This document shows, piece by piece, positions 25,787-34,856 of a stretch of 64,000 nucleotides of DNA. The notes beneath the pieces are model-generated. The model was not told the DNA's origin. It did no database searches and saw only the letters and a list, made by a program, of their open reading frames with translations. Where the stretch lies: contig WGLT01000010.1 of the NCBI GenBank assembly GCA_016125425.1, forward strand, positions 45,976 to 109,975. The letters run 5' to 3'. The position numbers were made by a program, and so were the translations under genes. This DNA comes from Alphaproteobacteria bacterium (GTDB lineage Bacteria; Pseudomonadota; Alphaproteobacteria; Caulobacterales; Parvularculaceae). How positions within the stretch are numbered: position 1 is the stretch's first letter; every line of letters starts with the position of its first letter.

Positions 25787-27514
25787 ATGTTTGACGAGGG
25801 GCGAGGCGGGGCGACATTGAGAATGGGCGGGATGATCGAGATCGCGAACGGATCTCATGAGAGCGGCGAAAACGCCCTCCAGACGCTGTTTGAATATGAT
25901 CCTTCAAACGGGGAGATCCGGTGGGCCGACCCGGCCGCGGCGGCCCGGCTTCTCGCCTGCGACGAAGCGGGCGCGGCCATGGACCGCGCGGATTTTTCAA
26001 AACATGTCCTGAACGGGCCGGTGCCGGCGCGCGAAGCCGCATTCGACGGCGCGACGAAAAGTTATGTCTGCGAATATCAACTGAAGCGCGCGCATGGCGA
26101 GGGGCACTGGGTCGAAGAGCGGGGCGGCTGGATCGGCGCCGGCGAGTCGCGCCGTCTCATCTCGATCCTGCGCTCGACCGACGGCGAAAAGCGCCGCAAA
26201 ATGGAGCTTTCCTGGCTGGCGCAGAATGACGAACTGACGGGACTTCTCAACCGCTCCCACTTGCGCGACCGATTGCACGCCGCGCTCGCCGAGGCGCGCA
26301 AGACGTCGCGGCGCTGCGCCTATCTTCTTGCGGGCATCGACGATCTCGGTGCGATCAACGCCGATTTCGGATTTGAAATCGCCGACGAAGTGATTGTCGA
26401 AATCGGCGCCCGACTCTCGCGCGTGCTCGGCGAGAACGATTCGATCGGCCGCGTCGCCGGCACCAAGTTCGGCATCGTCATCGCCGACGCGACCTCGGCG
26501 ACGCTGCGCGAGACCTCCATCAAACTGATGAACGTCGTGCGCGAAAGCGTCGTTCACACCAGACGCGGCGGCGTCGCCGCCTCGATTTCGATCGGCGCGG
26601 TGAACCTGCCCGATGACGCCGACGAGCCGCAAGGCGCGATGGCGCGCGCCGAAGCGGCCCTCGATCAGGCGAAGCGGCACGGAAAATCGAGCTGGTCCTC
26701 CTTCACCGAAACGACGGATGTCGTCACGACCCGCCGGCGCAACACGCATATGTCGGACGTGATTCTCACCGCGCTCAATGAGCGGCGCGTCCGCCTCGCC
26801 TTTCAGCCGATCGTCAGCGATCTCGGCGAACCGCCGGAAAAATTCGAATGCCTGATCCGGATGCGGGCGGAGGACGGACGCGAAATACCGGCGCCGGAAT
26901 TCATTCCGATCGCCGAGCGTCTCGGCCTTGTGCATCTTCTGGACCGGCGCGTTCTCGAACTCGCCGTCAATACGCTCGCCGTTTGCCCGCACATCCGCCT
27001 CAATGTGAACGTCTCCATGGAGACGGTGAAGGATCCGGTCTGGGCGGAAGGCTATCTCGCGCATTTGCGCGCCCACGAACAGCTCGCCAGGCGCATCGCC
27101 GTCGAACTCACCGAAACGCAGGTGATCGACGCGATCGACGCCTCGATCGAATTCGTCTCGGAGCTGAAGAAACTCGGCTGCAGCTTTGCGATCGACGACT
27201 TCGGCGCCGGTTACACCTCGTTCCGGAATCTCAAGGCGCTCGATATCGACACCCTGAAGATCGACGGCTCCTTCGTCACTGGCGTCGCGTCATCGAGAGA
27301 GAACCAGCTTTTCGTCCGCACCCTGCTCGATCTCGCCCGCAATTTCGGCATGAAGACCGTCGCCGAATGGGTCGACAACGAGGCGGACGCCATGCTCCTC
27401 AAGGGGCTCGGCGTCGACTATTTGCAGGGCTATCTGATCGGAAAGCCGGAGATCAATCCGAGCTGGCTGCCCTCGGGCGCGCCGAACGACATCCCCGCGG
27501 CCATGCGGGCCTAG
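25787..27514 (+). CDS. GGDEF-EAL protein with degenerate GGDEF
   Basis: A 575-residue cyclic-di-GMP signalling protein without membrane segments. A PAS-like region occupies about residues 15-140. The GGDEF domain starts at NDELTGLLNRSHLRD, but the active-site loop reads VAGTKFGIV in place of GGDEF, so cyclase activity is unlikely. The EAL domain (from LAFQPIVSD) has ECLIR for EALLR, NVNVS, ELTET, IDDFGAGYTSF, LKIDG and LQGYLIGKP, so the metal and catalytic residues are largely present and it may be an active phosphodiesterase. The degenerate GGDEF probably serves as a regulatory domain. Start is uncertain: the frame opens with TTG at 25742; ATG at 25787 is chosen, and ATG at 25823 is possible. 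Confidence 0.88.
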   Translation: MFDEGRGGATLRMGGMIEIANGSHESGENALQTLFEYDPSNGEIRWADPAAAARLLACDEAGAAMDRADFSKHVLNGPVPAREAAFDGATKSYVCEYQLKRAHGEGHWVEERGGWIGAGESRRLISILRSTDGEKRRKMELSWLAQNDELTGLLNRSHLRDRLHAALAEARKTSRRCAYLLAGIDDLGAINADFGFEIADEVIVEIGARLSRVLGENDSIGRVAGTKFGIVIADATSATLRETSIKLMNVVRESVVHTRRGGVAASISIGAVNLPDDADEPQGAMARAEAALDQAKRHGKSSWSSFTETTDVVTTRRRNTHMSDVILTALNERRVRLAFQPIVSDLGEPPEKFECLIRMRAEDGREIPAPEFIPIAERLGLVHLLDRRVLELAVNTLAVCPHIRLNVNVSMETVKDPVWAEGYLAHLRAHEQLARRIAVELTETQVIDAIDASIEFVSELKKLGCSFAIDDFGAGYTSFRNLKALDIDTLKIDGSFVTGVASSRENQLFVRTLLDLARNFGMKTVAEWVDNEADAMLLKGLGVDYLQGYLIGKPEINPSWLPSGAPNDIPAAMRA

Positions 27515-27558
27515 ATCCGGCTTGACTTCGCCGCGCCGCGCGCGTCTCGCTCGCGGGG

Positions 27559-28404
27559 ATGAACTACCGGCACATCTATCACGCAGGCAATTTCGCGGAC
27601 GTCTTCAAGCACGCCGTCCTCGCGCTTTGCCTTGACTATCTGCGCCTCAAGGAGGCGCCCTTTCGCGTCATCGACACGCATGCCGGAACCGGCCGCTACG
27701 ACCTTGCCTCGGTCGAAGCCGGCAAAACGCTCGAATGGATCGAGGGGATCGGAAGGCTGGCGGGCCTCGACGCCCCGCCCTTGCCGGATGAAATCGCGCC
27801 CCTGCTCGCGCCCTATCTCGACATTGTGCGGGCGCTGAACGCCGACGGGCGTCTTTCGTCCTATCCGGGCTCGCCGCTGATCGCGCAGGCCATGCTGCGA
27901 AAACAAGACCGCCTGACGGCCGTCGAGTTGCATCCCGACGACAACGCCGCGCTCGTCCGCCTCTTCGCAGGCGAGCGGCGCGTCAAGGTCGAGGCGGGAG
28001 ACGGATGGACGGCGCTGAAAGGGCGGCTGCCGCCGAAAGAACGGCGCGGGCTCATCCTCGTCGACCCGCCGTTTGAAGAGCGCACCGATTTCGAGCGGCT
28101 TGTTCAGGCCGTGCGCGAGATCAAAAAGCGTTTCGCGACCGGCGTGGCGCTGCTCTGGCATCCCGTAAAAGACGAAGAGAGCGCAGCTGCTTTTCGGAAA
28201 GCCGCCGCCGAGGCCGCGCCCCCGGGAAAAACCCTTCACGCCGAGTTGTTCGTCCGCGCGCCGTCGGCGGAAGGCCCCCTCGCCGGCTGCGGGCTTTTCA
28301 TCATCAACCCGCCCTGGACATTGCGGGAGAAGCTGGCGTCGCTCGGTCCGTTTCTCGCCGAGAGGCTGGCGCAGGGAGAAGGGGCGAATTTCGCGCTCGC
28401 CTGA
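27559..28404 (+). CDS. rlmJ: 23S rRNA (adenine-N6)-methyltransferase RlmJ
   Basis: RlmJ methylates adenine 2030 of 23S rRNA (E. coli numbering) using S-adenosylmethionine. The 281-residue length is typical. The N-terminus MNYRHIYHAGNFADVFKHAV is characteristic of the family, IDTHAGTGRYDL is the SAM-binding loop, GSPLIAQAMLR is the conserved YPGSP region, and LVDPPFEERTDF near residue 170 is the catalytic DPPF motif. It follows the EAL gene by 44 bases and converges on phaR with seven bases between stops. Confidence 0.94.
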   Translation: MNYRHIYHAGNFADVFKHAVLALCLDYLRLKEAPFRVIDTHAGTGRYDLASVEAGKTLEWIEGIGRLAGLDAPPLPDEIAPLLAPYLDIVRALNADGRLSSYPGSPLIAQAMLRKQDRLTAVELHPDDNAALVRLFAGERRVKVEAGDGWTALKGRLPPKERRGLILVDPPFEERTDFERLVQAVREIKKRFATGVALLWHPVKDEESAAAFRKAAAEAAPPGKTLHAELFVRAPSAEGPLAGCGLFIINPPWTLREKLASLGPFLAERLAQGEGANFALA

Positions 28405-28411
28405 CCGGCGC

Positions 28412-29026
28412 TCACCCCTTCTTTTCGAGCTTGTCGAGCTGGCGCTGAAGCGCGGCGACCTGCGCCTTGAGCGCCGAAATGTCCTCGCTTTCGCCCGCCG
28501 CCGGCTTCGCCGCGCCGCCCGCCGGGAAGCCGGCGCCCATCGGCGTGAACATTTTCATCGCGCGCTCGAACAGCGCCATGTTCTGACGCGCCGTCTCTTC
28601 GAACATATTGTAGCCGGGCGCGGCGCCGAAAGTTTCGCGCATTTGCTCGCGGATCTTTTCCTGGTTGCGCGAGAAGGCGTCCATGCTCATTTCGAGATAG
28701 GACGGAAGGAATGACTGCAGATTGTCCCCGTAAAATTTGATCAGCTGCCGGAGGAACTGGATCGGCAGAAGGTTCTGTCCCTTGTTCTCCTCCTCGAAAA
28801 TAATCTGCGTCAAAACCGAACGCGTGATGTCCTCGCCCGATTTCGCGTCGTAGACGACGAAATCCTCGCCGTTCTTCAGCATGTCCGAGAGATAGTCGAG
28901 CGTCACATATGAGCTCGTCGCGGTGTTGTAGAGCCGCCGGTTCGCGTATTTTTTGATCACGATCGGGCTTTCCGCCGAACCCGTCTTCCGACCGGCGTTT
29001 TCCGTCGCTTTTTGCTGCTCGGACAT
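28412..29026 (-). CDS. phaR: Polyhydroxyalkanoate synthesis repressor PhaR
   Basis: PhaR is a transcriptional regulator that senses PHA granules and controls phasin and PHA genes. The 204-residue protein has the DNA-binding domain VIKKYANRRLYNTATSSYVT near residue 25, the accumulation domain (TRSVLTQIIFEEENKG, PIQFLRQLIKFYG), and a C-terminal coiled coil (DISALKAQVAALQRQLDKLEKK, split by a low-complexity linker with GAGFPAGGAAKPAAG). It is divergent from phaA-phaB, as is common in Rhizobiales, so it probably regulates this locus. Confidence 0.95.
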   Translation of the reverse strand: MSEQQKATENAGRKTGSAESPIVIKKYANRRLYNTATSSYVTLDYLSDMLKNGEDFVVYDAKSGEDITRSVLTQIIFEEENKGQNLLPIQFLRQLIKFYGDNLQSFLPSYLEMSMDAFSRNQEKIREQMRETFGAAPGYNMFEETARQNMALFERAMKMFTPMGAGFPAGGAAKPAAGESEDISALKAQVAALQRQLDKLEKKG

Positions 29027-29099
29027 GCGTCCGTCCTCCCAAGTTTGGCGCTCCCCCGCGCTCTAATGCGGCGCCGCGATTTTGTGCGCTTGCTAATCC

Positions 29100-29109
29100 T
29101 GCTATAGCA
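29100..29109. promoter_or_regulatory. TGCTATAGCA palindrome between phaR and phaA
   Basis: A perfect 10-base palindrome in the divergent phaR-phaA gap, 75 bases before the phaA start. PhaR of Paracoccus binds TGC/GCA-rich sites, so this could be its operator; it also overlaps a plausible -10 element (TATAGC). Binding is inferred only. Confidence 0.35.
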
Positions 29110-29183
29110 TGAAATCTCTCTCCGCCCACGCGCGCCGCAGCGCGGCAAAGGCGGCAAGCGCCATTTTCGCCCAAGGAGGAATT

Positions 29184-30356
29184 ATGTCCGAAGTCGTCAT
29201 CGCATCGGCCGCGCGCACAGGCGTCGGCTCTTTCGGAGGCTCGCTGGCCTCGGTTCCGGCGGCGAAGCTCGGCGAAACCGTGATCAAGGCCGCGCTGGAG
29301 CGGGCGGGACTCGAGCCTGATTCCGTCTCCGAAACGATTATGGGCCATGTGCTTCAGGCCGCGCAGGGCCAGAACACGGCCCGGCAGGCGGCGATCGGCG
29401 CGGGCCTTCCGAAAGAGCGACCGGCCATGACCATCAACCAGGTCTGCGGCTCGGGGCTGCGCGCGGTCGCGCTCGGCGCCAATCTGATCCGCGCCGGAGA
29501 GGCCTCGATCGTCGTCGCGGGGGGCCATGAGAATATGTCGCTCGCCCCGCATGCGGCCCATCTCAGGAACGGCGTCAAAATGGGCGACGTCAAATTCGAC
29601 GACACCATGATCAAGGACGGCCTCTGGGACGTTTTCAACGATTATCACATGGGTCAGACGGCCGAGAATCTCGCGGCGAAATACCAGATCACGCGCGAGG
29701 AGCAGGACGCCTTCGCCGTCGCGAGCCAGAACAAGGCAGAAGCCGCGAAAAAGGCCGGAAAATTCAAGGACGAAATCACGCCTGTCGTGATCAAGACGCG
29801 CAAGGGCGAAACAGTCTTCGAAACGGACGAATATATCCGCGACGGCGTGACGCTCGAGTCGATCTCCGGGCTGCGGCCCGCTTTCGTCAAGGACGGCACG
29901 GTGACGGCGGCCAATGCGTCGGGTTTGAATGACGGCGCGGCCGCGCTCGTCGTGATGTCGGCGCGCGAGGCGGACAAGCGCAATATCGAGCCTTTGGCGC
30001 GCATCGCCGCGTCCGCCCATTGCGGCGTCGATCCGTCGATCATGGGCATCGGCCCCGCGCCGGCGACGCGGCTGGCGCTCGAAAAGGCGGGCTGGCGCAT
30101 CGACGATCTCGATCTTATCGAGGCCAACGAGGCCTTCGCCGCGCAGTCGCTCGCCGTCTCCAAGGAGCTCGGCTGGGACATGGCCAAAGTGAACGTCAAT
30201 GGCGGCGCCATTGCGATCGGCCATCCGATCGGCGCGTCCGGCGCGCGCATTCTGACGACGCTGCTTTTCGAAATGAAACGCTCCGGCGCCAGGAAGGGCC
30301 TTGCGACGCTTTGCATCGGCGGCGGCATGGGCGTCGCCCTGTGCGTGGAGCGCTAG
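29184..30356 (+). CDS. phaA: Acetyl-CoA C-acetyltransferase (beta-ketothiolase)
   Basis: PhaA condenses two acetyl-CoA into acetoacetyl-CoA, the first step of polyhydroxybutyrate synthesis. The 390-residue length is standard. The nucleophilic cysteine lies in [14 protein letters not shown] near residue 89; the second catalytic region [17 protein letters not shown] (histidine near 346) and [14 protein letters not shown] (cysteine near 378) are intact. The ATG at 29184 is preceded by AAGGAGGAATT, an excellent site, and is preferred over a start 25 codons upstream. phaB follows 144 bases later. Confidence 0.97.
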   Translation: MSEVVIASAARTGVGSFGGSLASVPAAKLGETVIKAALERAGLEPDSVSETIMGHVLQAAQGQNTARQAAIGAGLPKERPAMTINQVCGSGLRAVALGANLIRAGEASIVVAGGHENMSLAPHAAHLRNGVKMGDVKFDDTMIKDGLWDVFNDYHMGQTAENLAAKYQITREEQDAFAVASQNKAEAAKKAGKFKDEITPVVIKTRKGETVFETDEYIRDGVTLESISGLRPAFVKDGTVTAANASGLNDGAAALVVMSAREADKRNIEPLARIAASAHCGVDPSIMGIGPAPATRLALEKAGWRIDDLDLIEANEAFAAQSLAVSKELGWDMAKVNVNGGAIAIGHPIGASGARILTTLLFEMKRSGARKGLATLCIGGGMGVALCVER

Positions 30357-30500
30357 CGCCAAGCGCGCAGACATTCGTTTTTTTGCGCCGGTGCGAGATA
30401 GCGGTCTCGGCTTTTCCGCTATTGCGTGCGATGCTTGATCTCGATCAGCGCGCACGTTGCGCGCGCGCTTCATCTAGGGCGGCACTTTGGGAGAGACGCC

Positions 30501-31229
30501 ATGGCGAAGAGGAATGCGATCGTAACCGGCGGCACGCGCGGCATCGGCCACGCAATCGCCATCGCCCTCAAAGAAGCAGGCTGCACGGTCGCCGCGACCT
30601 ATCACGGCAATGACGAGGCGGCGAAAGCGTTTCACGAGGAGACCGGCGTCGCTGTCTTCAAATGGGATGTCGGCGACTACGACGCCTGCAAGGCGGGCGT
30701 CGCCGAGATCGAAAAGGCGCACGGCCCCACCGACATTCTCGTTAACAATGCGGGCGTCACCAGGGACGGCTTTTTTCACAAGATGACGCCGGCGCAGTGG
30801 CGCGAGGTGATCCGCGCCGATCTCGACAGCGTATTCAACATGACGCACCAGGTCTTTCCCGGCATGCGCGAGCGCGGATTCGGCCGCATCATCAACATTT
30901 CGTCGATCAACGGCCAGAAGGGCCAGATGGGGCAGACGAACTATTCGGCGGCGAAGGCCGGCATGATCGGCTTCACGCGCGCGCTCGCCCAGGAAGGCGC
31001 GTTCAAGGGCGTGACCGTCAACGCCGTCGCGCCCGGCTATATCGCGACTGACATGGTGGCCAAGCTTGACGAGACGGTCCTGCAGAAAATCGTCGCGCAG
31101 ATCCCGGTCGGGCGGCTCGGCGAGGCCGAAGAGATCGCGCGCTGCGTCGCCTTCCTCGCCGATGATGCGGCGGGCTTTATCACCGGCTCCGTGCTCACCG
31201 TGAATGGCGGCCAGTATATCGCCGCCTGA
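30501..31229 (+). CDS. phaB: Acetoacetyl-CoA reductase
   Basis: PhaB reduces acetoacetyl-CoA to (R)-3-hydroxybutyryl-CoA with NADPH. The 242-residue short-chain dehydrogenase has the cofactor motif VTGGTRGIGHAIA near residue 8, NNAGVTRDGFFHKM near 84, the catalytic serine in INISSINGQKGQMGQ and the YSAAKAG tyrosine-lysine pair near residue 150. FHKMTPAQW and SINGQKGQ are typical of PhaB rather than FabG. Start at 30501 is preceded by GAGAG. The PHA synthase gene phaC is not in the window. Confidence 0.95.
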   Translation: MAKRNAIVTGGTRGIGHAIAIALKEAGCTVAATYHGNDEAAKAFHEETGVAVFKWDVGDYDACKAGVAEIEKAHGPTDILVNNAGVTRDGFFHKMTPAQWREVIRADLDSVFNMTHQVFPGMRERGFGRIINISSINGQKGQMGQTNYSAAKAGMIGFTRALAQEGAFKGVTVNAVAPGYIATDMVAKLDETVLQKIVAQIPVGRLGEAEEIARCVAFLADDAAGFITGSVLTVNGGQYIAA

Positions 31230-31250
31230 CGGCCGGCCCGCCCGGCCGCC

Positions 31251-31286
31251 GATCGCCCGCCGGCGCGGGCGATCCGGCCTGTTTTT
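31251..31286 (+). terminator. Rho-independent terminator after phaB
   Basis: A perfect 10-base stem (GATCGCCCGC at 31251-31260 and GCGGGCGATC at 31265-31274) with a CGGC loop; a run of five thymines follows eight bases later. It lies 22 bases after the phaB stop. Confidence 0.6.
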
Positions 31287-31349
31287 CGCCAAATTGACGT
31301 CTTATTGAGCCAAATGCGCGACTTTCGCTAAAGACGCGAAGGAGGCGGC

Positions 31350-32327
31350 TTGAAGCCGATGACGGGCGAACGGATATGGCGCGGTCTGGCGGCGCTGGCG
31401 GCGGGAGCCGGCGTCTGGGCGATTTTGTCGTCCGCCGCCGCCGAACCGTCGCAGCAGGCGCATCGCGAAATTTCCGAGCAGGCCGGGCCCTTCGGCGCGC
31501 TGCTCGGCCGGCGCGGCCCGCGCGACGAGCGCGAGGATCGCGAACGCGAGGTCGAGCGCTATGTCGTCTCCGCCGACGGCCGCGTCTTCCTGTTCGCGCA
31601 TGAAGGCGCGCACGGCCGCATCAAGTTCCTTTGCCACGAAGGCGACGCCCGGCTCGATTGCCGGGTCGATCCGTCCGGGCCTGCGGAAGAGATTTTCAAA
31701 GTGACGGCGGACCGCGGGCCGCGCGGCGATCTGATCTTCAAGAACCGCGAAGGCGAGCCGCTCTTGCGGCTTGCGCCCTATGGCGGGGCGACGGTGTTCT
31801 GGCCGGGCGACCCATATGGCCAGGCGGCGTCGAAATCTTTCGGCGAAGACGAAGGCGCGCTCGACCTGCCGGAGGAGACTCGCGCGGACGCGCGCGCGCG
31901 CGCGCAAGCCGCGGCGGCGAATTTGAGCGCCCTCACCGGCAGCCCGATCGTCTTCGATATCGGGCCCTATCGCGCAGCGGCGGAAATCCTGACCGACGCG
32001 GGCGCGGCGGCGGCGCCCGAGACGCCCGAGGCGGCGGAGGACGCCGAGGAGGCCGCCGAGCCCGACCGCGCGCGCGGCTTTCGCGACGCCTCCGTCCTTG
32101 CCGACGCGGTCGCCCGCGCCGCGGCGGGGCTTTACAGCGTGGCGAGCGATCCGACGGGCGCGCGCGTTCTCGGCGCGCGCATCGCCGAAGTCCGTTTCGT
32201 TCCGGGGCCTGCGCCTTCCCTCGCCCTCGAGGACAAGATCCTAACCGTCACTTACAATCCCCAAGGCGGCCTTGACGGGCGGCCCTCTTCGAGCGCGATC
32301 TCGCGCTATCTTGAGGACAATCTCTAG
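31350..32327 (+). CDS. Secreted alphaproteobacterial protein, possibly DUF4908-like
   Basis: The 325-residue protein starts with a hydrophobic signal (about residues 10-31, ending SSAAA). The conserved-looking core is the first 150 mature residues, with VVSADGRVFLFAHEGAHGR and LRLAPYGGATVFWPGDPYG; this core reminds me of the DUF4908 family, a recollection I could not check. The middle is an alanine- and glutamate-rich linker (about 215-245), and the C-terminal region (FVPGPAPSLALEDKILTV) may be a separate domain that includes a Caulobacter-like case-hunting cysteine-free fold. No catalytic motif is visible. It is probably periplasmic. Confidence 0.6.
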   Translation: MKPMTGERIWRGLAALAAGAGVWAILSSAAAEPSQQAHREISEQAGPFGALLGRRGPRDEREDREREVERYVVSADGRVFLFAHEGAHGRIKFLCHEGDARLDCRVDPSGPAEEIFKVTADRGPRGDLIFKNREGEPLLRLAPYGGATVFWPGDPYGQAASKSFGEDEGALDLPEETRADARARAQAAAANLSALTGSPIVFDIGPYRAAAEILTDAGAAAAPETPEAAEDAEEAAEPDRARGFRDASVLADAVARAAAGLYSVASDPTGARVLGARIAEVRFVPGPAPSLALEDKILTVTYNPQGGLDGRPSSSAISRYLEDNL

Positions 32328-32369
32328 GATTGGCCCAAAAAAGCCGCATTGGTCCGGCAGGATGCGACG

Positions 32370-32792
32370 ATGATGAAATGCGGTCTCAGCCTCCTGGCGG
32401 CGCTCGCGGCCCTCGCGGCCGCCGGGGACGCGGGCGCGCAATCGCTGAAATCGCTGCGGACGCAGGACGCCGAGGAGGCCGCCCTCGCCCATCAGATCGA
32501 CTATACAAACTCCGTATGCGGAACGCATATCCGCTCCTCGATCGACTGGACATCGCTTCGCGGCTGGCCGGCGAACGCAAACATCGTCGAGGTCTGCGAC
32601 GGCGCGCTCGGCGCGCTTGAGGCGATGTGCCGCTCGGACGACGGCAAGAATCGCGTCCGGAAAGTCGCGGCCTTTGTCTGCGCCGGCGACGGCGCCGGCC
32701 CTTCCTTCAACGGATCGACCTTGCGCTACGGCGCCTCGCCGTCCGGCGACGGCTTTTCAGAAATGATGCGCTATATCCAGAACGCGCTTTAG
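32370..32792 (+). CDS. Small secreted protein with cysteines, function unknown
   Basis: A 140-residue protein with a typical signal peptide (MMKCGLSLLAALAALAAAG, cleavage near GAQS). The mature part has four cysteines (in NSVCGTH, VEVCDGA, EAMCRSD and FVCAGDG), which suggests two disulphide bonds in the periplasm. The ATG at 32370 follows a GGCAGG site; the frame also opens at a TTG seven codons upstream. No family is recognised. It lies 42 bases after the preceding secreted protein and both may be co-transcribed. Confidence 0.65.
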   Translation: MMKCGLSLLAALAALAAAGDAGAQSLKSLRTQDAEEAALAHQIDYTNSVCGTHIRSSIDWTSLRGWPANANIVEVCDGALGALEAMCRSDDGKNRVRKVAAFVCAGDGAGPSFNGSTLRYGASPSGDGFSEMMRYIQNAL

Positions 32793-32838
32793 CGTTGGGC
32801 TTCAGCCAAATCGAGCGCGCCTGCTGCGCGGACGCAAA

Positions 32839-33678
32839 TCAGGCGCGCGCAAGCCTTGCTTCGCGCTGGGCCTGCGTTTCGGCGACCTTCGGTTTCAAGA
32901 TAGTCCGTTTGGCCTCGTCCGGGATCGAGTTGTAAATCTCGGGCGTGAGAATATTCAGCCTGCGGCGCGCTTCGGCGAGCGGCAGGGGGAGCAATTCCTC
33001 GACATCGCAGCCGAGCACCCATTGCGCCTTCAGCCCCATGCGGCGCGCCTCATTCGCCGCTTTCCAGATCGGCAGATCGGGGCGCTCGCGTTTCATTGCG
33101 AGAATCCCGACCCAGATGATGAGCCGGAAGCCGGGATTTTTCGATTGCGCGCGCGTGAAGCACAGATTGCACATCTCGCCGATGGCGTCGCGGCCGTAGC
33201 CGGTCAGCACATGCCAGAGATCGTGACTGACCTGGGTGTGCATGAAGAGCCGGCGATAGCTCTCGAAATCGGTCGGCTTGTCGAAATCGACATCGGCTTC
33301 TTTCGCCGCGGCGCGCAGGCCCTCGACGGTGAGATTTTCGCCTTCCATAAAAGCGAGATAGGCGCGGCCGAAACTCCCTTCCGGCAAGGCGCGCAGGCGC
33401 GCGCGATCGGAGAGGATCTCCTCGAGCCTGACCGGCTCGGCGATCACGCGCCGGCCATAGTCGGTCGACAGGAAGCGCCGGAACATCCGCTTGCCGGAAC
33501 GGCCCGAAAGCGCGCTCACCGCTTCGAAGACCTGGCGGGTGTCCTCCTTGTTGCGAACGAGCTTGATGACCGAGGACAGGGCGTGGAGCGGCCGGATCGG
33601 GGGCGCGGGCGGGGTCGGATAGCCGCCGATCCACTCCACTTTCTCTTCCGGAATGTCGTCAAAGGTTCGGCCGGCCAT
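32839..33678 (-). CDS. Coq4-family ubiquinone biosynthesis protein
   Basis: The 279-residue protein contains the zinc-ligand motif of Coq4, HDLWHVLTGYGRDAIGE (HDxxH, then eleven residues to glutamate), near residue 152. Coq4 organises the ubiquinone-biosynthesis complex, and recent work on the yeast and human protein gives it a role in ring decarboxylation and hydroxylation at C1. The N-terminal third (RPLHALSSVIKLVRNKEDT) and FRRFLSTDYGRRVI also fit the family. Bacterial members are usually single genes. It is convergent with the small secreted protein. Confidence 0.88.
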   Translation of the reverse strand: MAGRTFDDIPEEKVEWIGGYPTPPAPPIRPLHALSSVIKLVRNKEDTRQVFEAVSALSGRSGKRMFRRFLSTDYGRRVIAEPVRLEEILSDRARLRALPEGSFGRAYLAFMEGENLTVEGLRAAAKEADVDFDKPTDFESYRRLFMHTQVSHDLWHVLTGYGRDAIGEMCNLCFTRAQSKNPGFRLIIWVGILAMKRERPDLPIWKAANEARRMGLKAQWVLGCDVEELLPLPLAEARRRLNILTPEIYNSIPDEAKRTILKPKVAETQAQREARLARA

Positions 33679-33795
33679 CTGCGCCTCCGCGGGTGAGCCC
33701 CAACTTTACACCGACTGGTTTACTTTTGGTATGTCGCGTCGCAGCGGCGGGCCGTCAAGGCCCGGCGGGGCCCGTCCGGACCGGGCGGGGCGGGG

Positions 33796-34821
33796 TCAGG
33801 CCGCTTTTTCGAGAGCCGGCGACCATTCTCCGCGCTGGGCGAGGGAATTCATTCTCGCCCGGTGGGCGAAGGCCGCCTGCGCGGCTTTGACATTCTCCGC
33901 CTTGCCGGCCCAGGCCTTTTGCGGCGCGGCCTGGAGCGCGCGGCCATAGGAGAAGGTGAGCGTCCAGGGCAGATTTCCGAGCGCGTTCATCGCCGAAAGA
34001 TGCGCCGTCGCCTCTTCGTCTGACTGGCCGCCCGAGAGGAAGGCGACGCCCGGCACCGCGGCGGGGACGGCGGCCTTCAGCACCCGGACGGTATTCTCGG
34101 CCACTTCCTCGACCGACGCCTTCCGCCCGCTCTTCTTGCCCGGCACGACCATATTCGGCTTCAAGATCATGCCCTCAAGCGCGACGCGATGAAAATAAAG
34201 CTGTTCAAAGACGAGCTTGAGGACGAGTTCGGTCACCTGATAGCAGCGCGCCATGTCGTGATCGCCGTCCATCAACACTTCCGGTTCGACGATCGGAACG
34301 ATATTCGCTTCCTGACAAAGCGCGGCGTAACGCGCGAGCGCATGCGCATTCGCCATGATCGCCGTATAGCTCGGGATATTGCCCGGCGCGATGTCGATCA
34401 CCGCGCGCCATTTCGCAAAACGCGCGCCGAGCCCGTAATATTCCTTGAGGCGATCGGCGAGACCGTCGAGGCCCTCCGTCACCGTCTCGCCGGGGCAGAA
34501 GGGAAGCGGTTTTGCGCCCTTGTCGACCTTGATGCCGGGGATCGAGCCCGCCTGTTCGATCAGTTTGACAAGCGGCGTTCCGTCTTTCGCATTCTGGCGG
34601 ATCGTTTCGTCGTACAGGATGACGCCGGAAATATAATTTTGCATCGCGTCCGTCGTGCGGAAGAGAAGCTCGCGATAGTCGCGGCGGTTTTCTTCCGTCG
34701 ACTCAACGCCGATTGCGTCGAAGCGCTTCTTGATCGTGCCGGTCGATTCGTCGGCGGCGAGAATGCCCTTTCCCGGCGCGACCATCTGCGTCGCGATCTT
34801 GTTCAAAGCCTCGAGTTGCAT
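33796..34821 (-). CDS. Class I fructose-bisphosphate aldolase
   Basis: The enzyme reversibly splits fructose 1,6-bisphosphate (and, in the Calvin cycle, sedoheptulose bisphosphate) through a lysine Schiff base. The 341-residue protein has the class I opening GKGILAADESTGTIKKRF, the Schiff-base region LEGMILKPNMVVPGKKSG near residue 220, and LSGGQSDEEATAHL near 265. The ATG at 34821 is chosen because AAGGA lies six bases upstream; six more codons are open upstream. It is the last gene of tkt-gap-pgk-fba, 35 bases after pgk. Class I aldolases are less common than class II in alphaproteobacterial Calvin operons. Confidence 0.95.
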   Translation of the reverse strand: MQLEALNKIATQMVAPGKGILAADESTGTIKKRFDAIGVESTEENRRDYRELLFRTTDAMQNYISGVILYDETIRQNAKDGTPLVKLIEQAGSIPGIKVDKGAKPLPFCPGETVTEGLDGLADRLKEYYGLGARFAKWRAVIDIAPGNIPSYTAIMANAHALARYAALCQEANIVPIVEPEVLMDGDHDMARCYQVTELVLKLVFEQLYFHRVALEGMILKPNMVVPGKKSGRKASVEEVAENTVRVLKAAVPAAVPGVAFLSGGQSDEEATAHLSAMNALGNLPWTLTFSYGRALQAAPQKAWAGKAENVKAAQAAFAHRARMNSLAQRGEWSPALEKAA

Positions 34822-34856
34822 CCTTCGTCCTTTCCCCAAAATTTCCGGCGCGTCCG

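Noticed and set aside
28236..30473. 745-codon open frame on the minus strand
   Set aside because: Antisense of phaA and extending across phaR in another frame; no family features.
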